Shown here: positions 1 through 7,080 of the stretch, one piece after another
Numbering within the stretch: position 1 is the stretch's first letter
Layout of the letters: each line of letters opens with the position of its first letter
DNA from: Mayfieldus sp963772265
GTDB lineage: Bacteria; Actinomycetota; Thermoleophilia; Solirubrobacterales; 70-9
Assembly (NCBI GenBank): GCA_963772265.1
Contig: CAVYWS010000004.1
Coordinates: 248,001 to 312,000 of the forward strand
Direction: 5' to 3'
Length of the DNA stretch: 64,000 bases
Translations under genes and position numbers: made by a program
The notes under the pieces: generated by a model
What the model was told of the DNA's origin: nothing
Seen by the model: the letters and a program-made list of their open reading frames with translations, nothing else
The model's database searches: none

Positions 1-1261
1 CCCCGCGCACCGACAGCTCACGGACGCGGATCGGAAACTCGGTCTCCAGCGCCTCGACCGGGGTGTTGAGGGTGTTCGACATCGCCACGTGGACGGCGCT
101 CGGCCCGTCGGCGTCGGGACAGGCGCCCTGGCCTCCGCCGATCGTCTCGTAGTAGGTCCAGCCCTCGCCCGCCAGGGTGAGGTTGTTCATCGTCCCCTGC
201 CCCTGGGCGGGCACCGGGCCGGTGCCGGCAAGCGCCGAGATCACCAGGTCTGCGACGCGGCTCGACGTTTCGACGTTGCCCGCCGCCACCGCGGCCGGGG
301 AGCGGGCGTTGAGCAGGCAGCCCTCCGGTGCCAGCACCTCGATCGGCCGGTAGGCGCCCGCGGACGCCGGCGCGTCGGGGTCGGTGATCGCCCGCACCGC
401 GAAGAAGGCGGCCGACTTGGTGACCGAGAGCGGACAGTTGAGGTTGCCGTCGATCTGGGGATCGGTGCCGGAGAAGTCGAGGGACAGCCGGTCGCCGTCG
501 ACCTTCGCGGTCACTCGCAGGGTGACGTCGCGCCGTTCGCCCGTGGCGTCGTCCTCGAGCACGTCGGCGGCCTCGAACTCGCCGTCGGGCAGCTCGGCGA
601 GAGCCGCCCGGGTGCGGCGCTCCGCGTAGTCCAGGGTCTCGGCCATTCCCGCCCGCAACTGCTCCGGGCCGTATTGCTGGGCCAGCTCGCCGAGGCGCAG
701 CTCGCCGACCCGGTTGGCGGCGCGCTGGGCTCGCAGGTCGGCGAGGCGCTGGCGCGGCGATCGCATCCGGGAGGCGATCTGCTCGAGCTCGTGTGCGCCG
801 GCTCGGGTCGGCGGGATGACGAGACCCTCCTGCTCGAGGCGGGTGGAGTCGGCGGGCATCCCTCCCGGGGTGGGGCCGCCGACGTCGGCATGGTGGGCGC
901 GGCTGGCGGCGAAGCCGGTCAGCACGCCGCCGACGAAGATCGGCGAGATGACGGTTATGTCGGGCAGATGGGTCCCTCCCCGGTAGGGGTCGTTGAGGAT
1001 CCATGCTTGGCTGGGGCGCTGCGGCTCGGAGATCACCGCCGCGACCGATTCCGGCATCGAGCCGAGGTGCACGGGGATGTGCTCGGCCTGCATCACCATC
1101 TCCCCGTTGGCGTCGAACAGGGCGGTCGAGCAGTCGCGTCGCTCCTTGATGTTGGCCGAGTGCGCCGAGCGGATCAGCACCGCGCCCATCTCCTCGCAGG
1201 CCGCGCGCAGGCCGCCGATCATGACCTGGAGGGTTACGGGATCCAGGCGTTCGGAAGGCAT
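1..1261 (-). CDS. hyuB: Hydantoinase B / oxoprolinase family protein (partial, 3' end outside window)
   Basis: About 420 residues are visible, starting MPSERLDPVTLQVM and reading through IKERRDCSTALFD and PYRGGTHLPD, typical of the HyuB half of ATP-dependent hydantoinases and 5-oxoprolinases. These enzymes open cyclic amide rings (hydantoins or 5-oxoproline) together with a HyuA subunit. The ATG shares one base with the hyuA stop codon (TGATG), so the two genes are translationally coupled. The stop codon is not in the window; family members are usually 520-600 residues. The substrate cannot be told from sequence. Cytoplasmic; no signal peptide seen. Confidence 0.88.
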   Translation of the reverse strand, partial: MPSERLDPVTLQVMIGGLRAACEEMGAVLIRSAHSANIKERRDCSTALFDANGEMVMQAEHIPVHLGSMPESVAAVISEPQRPSQAWILNDPYRGGTHLPDITVISPIFVGGVLTGFAASRAHHADVGGPTPGGMPADSTRLEQEGLVIPPTRAGAHELEQIASRMRSPRQRLADLRAQRAANRVGELRLGELAQQYGPEQLRAGMAETLDYAERRTRAALAELPDGEFEAADVLEDDATGERRDVTLRVTAKVDGDRLSLDFSGTDPQIDGNLNCPLSVTKSAAFFAVRAITDPDAPASAGAYRPIEVLAPEGCLLNARSPAAVAAGNVETSSRVADLVISALAGTGPVPAQGQGTMNNLTLAGEGWTYYETIGGGQGACPDADGPSAVHVAMSNTLNTPVEALETEFPIRVRELSVRG

Positions 1262-3271
1262 CAATCGCTCCTCGCCGGTCCTTCGTCGCCTGTACTTTGC
1301 TCGGCGACGATCGTGCCCGCTTCGTCGACCGCCGCCGACCAGCCGGGTGGCAGGACGAGGGTGGCCTCGGGGAGCTCGAAGATCGCCGGGCCCGAGGCCT
1401 CGAGCCCGGCCGGGGGCTCGCCACGCATGACCCTGGCTTCGACCCACTCGCCCTCGAAGCGCGCCTCGCGCGCCGATTCGCGCAGCTCTCCGGCGGCCGC
1501 GGCCGCGGGCCGGGGCGCCGGCCCCGGCACCACCATCGCCAGGCGGATCGTCACCAGCTCGACGACGCCATCGGACTCGCGATAGCCGTAGCGCGACTCG
1601 TGGGCCTCGGCGAAGCTCTCGGCCAGCTCACCGGGGTCGGGGTCGACCGGTCCCGGCGATCGGCAGCTCGAAAGCCTGGCCGCGATAGCGCATCTCGTAG
1701 CTGACCCGCGGCTCGGCGCCGCTCATCCCCTCGCCGGCATCCCGGGCGAGGGCGCCGACCTCGGCCGCGATCCGGTCCGCTCGCAGCTCCTCGCCGCTCC
1801 AGAGCACGGTGCGGGCGGTGTCACGGCGCCGATCCGAGGCGCAGAGGCCGAGGGCAGAGAGCACCCCGCTGGCGCGCGGGCAGATGATCGTCTTCATCCC
1901 GAGCTGCTCGGCCAGGGCGGCGGCGTGCATCGGCCCCGCGCCCCCGAAGGGCAGCAGCGCATAGCGCCGCGGGTCGACCCCGCGTTCCACGGTCACCACC
2001 CGCAGCGCCCTGACCATCTCCTGGTTGGCAACCCGGACGATGCCTTCCGCGGCCTCCAGCTCGGCGAGCTCGAGCGAGTCTCCGAGCCGGGAGACTGCCG
2101 AGCGCGCCGCGCCGCCGTCGAGGGCGACGCCTCCGGCCAGCGCCGAGTCTGGAGCCAGGTAACCGAGCAGCAGGTTGGCGTCGGTGACGGTTGGCTCCTC
2201 GCCGCCGCGTCCGTAGCAGGCGGGACCGGGGTCGGCACCCGCCGAGCGCGGGCCTACCCGAAGCGCTCCGCCCGGATCGCGCCAGCCGATTGAACCGCCA
2301 CCGGCGCCGACCGTGTGCACGTCGACCATCGGCAGCTGGATCACGCGACCCCCGACCAGCCGCGAGTCGGTCTCCCTCACCCGGCCCTGGTCGACCACGC
2401 AGACGTCGCAGGAGGTGCCGCCCATGTCGAGCCCGACAACGTCGCCGTGGGCGGAGATCGAGGCCAGCAGCGCGGCGCCGACGGCGCCGGCAGCGGGTCC
2501 GGAGAGGACGCTCCAGGCACCGGCACTCGCCGCCTCGGCCGCCGGAGCGACGCCGCCGGAGGACTGCATCACCACGGGCCGCGGCAGGCCGGCGTCGTCC
2601 GCGGCGGCGCCGAGCTGCTCCAGGTAGCGGCCGAGAAGGGGGGAGAGGTAGGCGTCGATCACGGTGGTCGAGCAGCGCTCGTACTCGCGGAACTGAGCCA
2701 GGACCTCGTGCGAGGCCGAGACGTGGACACCGGGAAGGCGATCGCGCAGCCGCTCCGCCACCCGGCGTTCGTGGGCGGGGTCGAGGTAGGAGAAGAGAAG
2801 GCAGACGGCGACCGCGGCGACCTCCGACTCGCGCAGCTGCTCGACCAAGCGCTCGAGCTCGGCGTCCTCGAGTGGCTCGATCTCCCCGTCGGGTCCGATC
2901 CGCTCGCTGAGCTCGAGCTGCCATGGCGGATCCACCAGCGGGGCGGGCTTCGGGGCGCAGAGCCGGTAGAGCTGGGGCCGGTTCTGACGCCCGATCCGCA
3001 GCAGGTCGCCGAAGCCGCGGGTGGTCACCAGCGCGGTCTCCGCGCCGCGCTGCTCGAGCAGGGCGTTGGTCCCCACGGTCATCCCGTGGGCGAAGCCCTT
3101 GACCTGCCGCTCGCCGGCGCCGGCTCGGCGCAGGACCTCGGCTACCGACTCCATCACGGCCCGCGATTGATCGTCCGGCGTGCTCGGGACTTTGGCGGTG
3201 TGCAGGTGCTCGCCGTCGAACAGGACGGCGTCGGTGAACGTGCCTCCGACGTCAACCCCGAGCAGCATCAT
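1261..3271 (-). CDS. hyuA: Hydantoinase A / oxoprolinase family protein (frameshifted near 1650)
   Basis: The N-terminus MMLLGVDVGGTFTDAV is the phosphate-binding motif of the acetate/sugar-kinase-like HyuA fold, followed by DMGGTSCDV and FGGAGPMHA motifs. This subunit is expected to supply the ATP-using half of the ring-opening reaction with HyuB. The frame is lost near 1645-1655. Removing one G from the GGG run restores a VDPDPGELAE segment and continues to a normal C-terminus ending at 1261, giving about 669 residues, the expected family size. An extra base from sequencing is the simplest reason. The start is the ATGATG at 3271, with a weak GCAAGG upstream. Confidence 0.87.
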
Positions 3272-3328
3272 GCCTTGCGCTCACCGGCTCGCCCTTCACG
3301 CGCCTGAAGCTACCCCCTTGACGACAAA

Positions 3329-3352
3329 GCCCGCGGTCTTGCGACCGCGGGC
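3329..3352 (-). terminator. Intrinsic-type hairpin after the 3378-3800 gene
   Basis: A perfect 10-bp inverted repeat (GCCCGCGGTC / GACCGCGGGC) with a TTGC loop lies 26 nt beyond the stop of the minus-strand gene at 3378. On that strand it is followed by TTTGTCG, a short T-run. It separates that gene from hyuA downstream. Confidence 0.7.
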
Positions 3353-3377
3353 CTGCCTTCAACTGGTTTCCGGTCGC

Positions 3378-3800
3378 CTAGGCGGCGAGCGGCGTCAGCT
3401 CCGCCGGCTCCTCGAGGTGCTTGTGCGACGGGCAGTAGTCCTTGCCCGGCAGCGGGTCTCGCTGGCACGGCGTTCCCTTGCGGGTCGACGCCCGGCACTG
3501 GCGCGGCACCCCGTCGAGGCACACGTCAGGCGGAAGCGAGTCGAGAAACTCGATCGCCAGGCTGACATGACGCTCGACGATCGTGTAGACGTGGAGTTGC
3601 TCGCTGATCGGAAAGTGAATCCTGATCTGGCTGAACAGCGAGCGAGCGGGGCGCGCAAAGTAGCGGCGGTCGGCGGCGAGACGACGCATCGTCTCCTCGC
3701 ATGCCTCCAGCAGCTCCCGACGTGGAGATGGTCCTCCTGGTGTCCCATCGATCACACGTGGCGCCAATTCCCGGTAAATCGAACGGCTGAACCGATACAT
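3378..3800 (-). CDS. Conserved hypothetical Cys/His-rich protein (140 aa)
   Basis: The product is a soluble 140-residue protein with no signal peptide or membrane segment. Residues about 1-95 look mainly helical, with a basic N-terminus (MYRFSRSIYRELAPRV). The last third carries a compact metal-site candidate, CRASTRKGTPC followed by CPSHKH, with spacing like small zinc knuckles that bind nucleic acid or protein. I do not recognise a named family. It is a single gene, with an upstream AT-richer promoter region and its own hairpin terminator. The GAGGGG about 10 nt before the ATG is an adequate ribosome-binding site. Function unknown. Confidence 0.75.
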   Translation of the reverse strand: MYRFSRSIYRELAPRVIDGTPGGPSPRRELLEACEETMRRLAADRRYFARPARSLFSQIRIHFPISEQLHVYTIVERHVSLAIEFLDSLPPDVCLDGVPRQCRASTRKGTPCQRDPLPGKDYCPSHKHLEEPAELTPLAA

Positions 3801-3878
3801 CTCTGCAATACCCCTCTCTTTGTGCCTTTCCCCCCGACCGGGCTTGCCTGCCCGGTGGGTCCGTCCCTACCTACTTCT

Positions 3879-3907
3879 AGGTAACTACCAACTTTTGAGG
3901 AGGGCAA
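3879..3907 (-). promoter_or_regulatory. Candidate sigma-70-type promoter for the 3378-3800 gene
   Basis: On the minus strand TTGCCC (3907-3902) and TTACCT (3884-3879) are separated by 17 nt, giving a start near 3872 and a leader of about 70 nt. The leader contains a CCGGGC-loop-GCCCGG hairpin at 3837-3854. The segment is markedly AT-richer than its surroundings. Confidence 0.45.
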
Positions 3908-3966
3908 TATGCCACTTTTGTATGAAGGATGGGCGGGTTTCTATTAAGGCATCATTAAGATGGGCA

Positions 3967-5424
3967 TCAAACCCAGTTCTGATGCCGAATCTCGCCCTCC
4001 GAAGAGCGCACGAGATGGACCCCGTCGAGGCTCGAATCAAGCTCGGGGGCGTCAATCCTCTGGTGCCCGCCCCGTGACTCGCGCCGCTCCAGCGCAGAGG
4101 CGGCGATAGCGCTCGCGAGCGGGTAGGGATCGGCGGTCAGCCGCTGCAGGTCCGCGGGACGCCGCAGCGGGCCCGCAAGGTCCCAGACCGCGTCTCGGCT
4201 CGCCTCGGGCGGCGGCTCGAAGCGCCAGGAAGGAGGCCGGCCCGGCCGGCCTGGATTGCGGACGTCGACGGCCGCGGCGGCGGCTCTGGAGCCGAAGACG
4301 AAGCACTCGCTCAGCGAGTTGGAGGCGAGACGGTTGGCGCCGTGCAGGCCGCTGCAGGAGCACTCCCCGACCGCGAACAATCGCTCGAGCGAGGTGCGGC
4401 AATCGAGGTCGATCGCGATCCCGCCCATCACATAGTGGGCGGCGGGAGACACCGGAACCGGGCCGGCAGAGGCATCGAGGCCGGCCTCGTCGAGGGTGGC
4501 GTAGATGCTCGGGAAGCGGTCGCGGGGGACCGGACGCAGGTCAAGCCCGACGTGTTCGGCGCCGTCGGCCTGCATCCGGGCCAGGATCGCCGCGGTGACG
4601 ACGTCGCGCGGGGCGAGCTCGTCGGTGAATCGTTCACCGCCGCCGTCGAGGAGCACCGCCCCCTCGCCGCGCACCGCCTCGGTGATCAGGGCACCGTCGA
4701 AGCGGCTCCCGGGCAGGGCGAGAGCGGTGGGGTGGAACTGGCAGAACTCGAGGTCGGCGAGGTCGGCACCGGCCGCCTGCGCGATCACCGGGCCCGCACC
4801 GATCGCACCCCAGGGGTTGGTGGTGCGCCGCCAGAGTGCCGCGGCGCCGCCGGTTGCCAGCACAGTCGCGGCGGAGCGCAGCGGGCCGCGGTCGGTGATC
4901 ACCCCGAAGCAGCGGCTGCCGTCACTCCACAGCGCCAGCGCCGAGGTTCGCTCCCGGGCCTCGATCAGATCATGCCCGGCGACAAGCGCCGCCAGCCGGC
5001 CGCTGATCTCGCGCCCCGACTCGCTGCCCCGTGAGTGCACCACGCGTCGCCGCGTGTGGCCGCCCTCGAGGCCGAGCTGCAGGTTCCCCTCGCGATCGGT
5101 GTCGAAGCGGACGCCACGGCGCAGCAGCTCCTCGACCGCCCCCGGCGCCCCCTCGGCGAGCACCCTCACCGCCGAGGCCCGGCAGAGGCCGCGGCCGGCG
5201 GCGATCGTGTCGGCTGCGTGCTGCTCGGGCGAGTCTCCTGCCTCAAGCGCCGCGGCGAGCCCGCCTTGGGCCCGGAAGCTGGCGCTCTCCGACAGCGGCG
5301 TCCGCGAAAGCAGCACAACCGAGGCTCCGAGCTCCGCCGCCCGCAGGGCCACCCAGAGGCCGGCCGCGCCGGCACCGATCACGGCGACATCGAAGCGACC
5401 GGATGGAGTCTGGTTTGGATCCAC
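3967..5424 (-). CDS. nadB: L-aspartate oxidase
   Basis: This FAD enzyme oxidises L-aspartate to iminoaspartate in the first step of de novo NAD synthesis. The sequence shows the dinucleotide-binding motif DVAVIGAGAAGLW, SFRAQGGLAA, the conserved HPTAL segment, and the C-terminal GLHGANRLASNSL motif, all typical of NadB and the related succinate dehydrogenase flavoproteins. With the GTG at 5424 the protein is about 485 residues. An ATG at 5517 is also in frame but would run into the divergent gene starting at 5502 and adds an unconserved N-terminus, so I prefer the GTG. No nadA or nadC lies beside it. Confidence 0.9.
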   Translation of the reverse strand: MDPNQTPSGRFDVAVIGAGAAGLWVALRAAELGASVVLLSRTPLSESASFRAQGGLAAALEAGDSPEQHAADTIAAGRGLCRASAVRVLAEGAPGAVEELLRRGVRFDTDREGNLQLGLEGGHTRRRVVHSRGSESGREISGRLAALVAGHDLIEARERTSALALWSDGSRCFGVITDRGPLRSAATVLATGGAAALWRRTTNPWGAIGAGPVIAQAAGADLADLEFCQFHPTALALPGSRFDGALITEAVRGEGAVLLDGGGERFTDELAPRDVVTAAILARMQADGAEHVGLDLRPVPRDRFPSIYATLDEAGLDASAGPVPVSPAAHYVMGGIAIDLDCRTSLERLFAVGECSCSGLHGANRLASNSLSECFVFGSRAAAAAVDVRNPGRPGRPPSWRFEPPPEASRDAVWDLAGPLRRPADLQRLTADPYPLASAIAASALERRESRGGHQRIDAPELDSSLDGVHLVRSSEGEIRHQNWV

Positions 5425-5501
5425 GAGGCCGAGTACGGTAGTCGCGTTGTGGGGTGGTGGCAGGCTCAGGTGGAGAGCCTGATTCTGGGCCGAGCGCGAA
5501 G

Positions 5502-6521
5502 ATGTCGGCGATGTCAACGGGCCTGTACCTGCGCCACCCGCTGTCGTTCGAGCACGACACCGGCGCCCATCCCGAGAACGCGAACCGGATCCGGGCGATC
5601 GAAGCGGCGCTGTCGGAGCAGGACTGGCACGGCCTCGAGGTGGTCGAGGCGCCGGCGGCGGCGCTGGAGCAGATCGAGCGGGTTCACGCTCGCTCCCACA
5701 TCGAACAGATCGAGGCGCTCAGCGCCCGCGGCGGAGGCATGATCGACGCCGACACTGTCGTCAGCCCGCGCTCCTTCGATGCGGCCCTTCGCTCCGCCGG
5801 CGCTTCGGTTCACGCCGTCGACCGGCTGCTCGGCGACGGCGCCGGGTTCGCGTTCTGCGCCCTGCGCCCTCCCGGCCACCACGCCGAGCGGGCCCGGGCG
5901 ATGGGCTTCTGCCTGTTCAACAACGTGGCGATCGGCGCCGCCCACGCCCTCGCCGAGCATCGGGCCGAGCGGGTGCTGATCGCCGACTGGGACGTCCATC
6001 ACGGCAACGGCACCCAGGAGATCTTCTACGGGTCCCGGCAGGTCCTGTTCGCCAGCATCCACCAGATCCCGCTCTTTCCCGGCACCGGCGACGTCGGCGA
6101 GCGCGGCAGCGGCGAGGGGGAGGGGTACACGGTCAACCTGCCGGTGGCGCCGGGTGCCGGCCCGGATGAGTTCCTCGCCCTGGTGCAGAGGGTGATCGTT
6201 CCCCTCGCCCGCAGCTTCGAGCCCGACCTGGTCGCGGTCTCGGCCGGCTTCGACGCTCATCGCGACGATCCACTCGCCGAATGCATGCTCGACGAGGCGG
6301 CCTACTCCGACATGTCAGCCAGCCTCCGCGACCTCGCCGCCGAGCTGGAGGTGCCGGTGTTGGTCTGCCTCGAGGGCGGCTATGCGCTGGGGCCGCTGGC
6401 GGCCTCGGTCAGCGCCACGATCGCCGCTTTCGTCGGCTCTAGCGAGCCGCGAGCCGCGCCGCCGCAGGCCGCTGCCGGCCACCGGGAGCGGCTGCGGGAC
6501 CGCTGGCCCCAGCTTGCTTGA
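5502..6521 (+). CDS. Histone deacetylase family protein (acetoin utilisation / amidohydrolase type)
   Basis: This is a zinc-dependent deacetylase of the arginase/HDAC superfamily, about 339 residues. Catalytic motifs are clear: RPPGHHAE (the tandem His pair), DWDVHHGNGTQE (Asp/His zinc ligands), SAGFDAHRDDP (Asp zinc ligand), and CLEGGY near the C-terminus. Bacterial members act on acetylated lysine, polyamines or other small amides; the substrate here is not predictable. ATGs at 5502 and 5511 are both in frame (MSAMSTGLYL). The 3' end overlaps the opposite-strand zinc-ribbon gene by 83 bp. The gene is divergent from nadB. Confidence 0.9.
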   Translation: MSAMSTGLYLRHPLSFEHDTGAHPENANRIRAIEAALSEQDWHGLEVVEAPAAALEQIERVHARSHIEQIEALSARGGGMIDADTVVSPRSFDAALRSAGASVHAVDRLLGDGAGFAFCALRPPGHHAERARAMGFCLFNNVAIGAAHALAEHRAERVLIADWDVHHGNGTQEIFYGSRQVLFASIHQIPLFPGTGDVGERGSGEGEGYTVNLPVAPGAGPDEFLALVQRVIVPLARSFEPDLVAVSAGFDAHRDDPLAECMLDEAAYSDMSASLRDLAAELEVPVLVCLEGGYALGPLAASVSATIAAFVGSSEPRAAPPQAAAGHRERLRDRWPQLA

Positions 6522-6759
6522 CCGTCGAGCTGCGGGCGTCGCCGCCGAGGCCGGCGGCGCGGTCCGCGTCGTCGCTCATCCGGGCGTAGGCGATCAGCAG
6601 GGCCGCAATCGCGGCGACGACGGTCAGCGTCGCCGCGATAGCAACCCGGCGCCACTGGGGGCGCGGTCCCCGCTGGCGTGCTCCGCAGTCGAGGCAGTAC
6701 TCCTGGTCCGCCGCCAGCCGGGCTCCGCAGGCGACGCAGGCGGGCTCGGCCGCCCTCAT
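6439..6759 (-). CDS. Zinc-ribbon single-pass membrane protein (106 aa)
   Basis: The N-terminus carries a compact zinc ribbon, CVACGARL followed by CLDCGARQ (two CxxC knuckles), then one hydrophobic helix (residues about 38-60, VAIAATLTVVAAIAALLIAY), then a disordered Ala/Gly/Arg tail. The predicted topology is a cytoplasmic ribbon anchored by one helix. The start codon overlaps the preceding coiled-coil gene (ATGA), which follows the long HhH coiled-coil gene, so the three genes look like one operon. The 3' end is convergent with and overlaps the HDAC-like gene. Function unknown. Confidence 0.78.
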   Translation of the reverse strand: MRAAEPACVACGARLAADQEYCLDCGARQRGPRPQWRRVAIAATLTVVAAIAALLIAYARMSDDADRAAGLGGDARSSTVKQAGASGPAAAPGGRQRPAAARLAAR

Positions 6760-7070
6760 CTCGGCTGCGATTCGGGCGCGGCCCCGAGCTTCGAGCGCTC
6801 CTCGGCGGGGTTCGCCGGCTGGGCGGCGGAAGCTCCCTTCTCGAGCGCTTCGCGCAGCTGCTCGGCCTCCTGATCGAGGGCCGCCACCGCCGTGGCCCTC
6901 TCGCTCAGCAGCCGGGGCTCGAGTCGGTCGCGCTTGTGCATCTCCAGCGCCAGCCCGCCGATGTCGCGCAGCATCTGCTCGCGCTCCTCATCGATCTCGC
7001 GCAGACGCCGCCGCATCCGGCCGCGCTCTCGTGCCCTCGGCCTAGATGCGTTGCGGTTCAGCAGGCCCAT
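6756..7070 (-). CDS. Short coiled-coil protein (104 aa)
   Basis: After a basic N-terminus (MGLLNRNASRPRARERGRM) the protein is almost wholly charged heptad-like helix (RRRLREIDEEREQMLRDI onward) up to about residue 80, followed by a disordered tail. It has no membrane segment. It lies 10 bp downstream of the 776-residue coiled-coil gene and overlaps the zinc-ribbon membrane gene by 4 bp. A structural or adaptor role linking the two neighbours is an inference from layout alone. No family recognised. Confidence 0.75.
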   Translation of the reverse strand: MGLLNRNASRPRARERGRMRRRLREIDEEREQMLRDIGGLALEMHKRDRLEPRLLSERATAVAALDQEAEQLREALEKGASAAQPANPAEERSKLGAAPESQPR

Positions 7071-7080
7071 TGCCCCTCAT

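Noticed and set aside
18..1424. Minus-strand 468-codon frame over hyuB
   Set aside because: The true HyuB frame, with IKERRDCSTALFD and related motifs, is offset by one base; this frame is basic nonsense.
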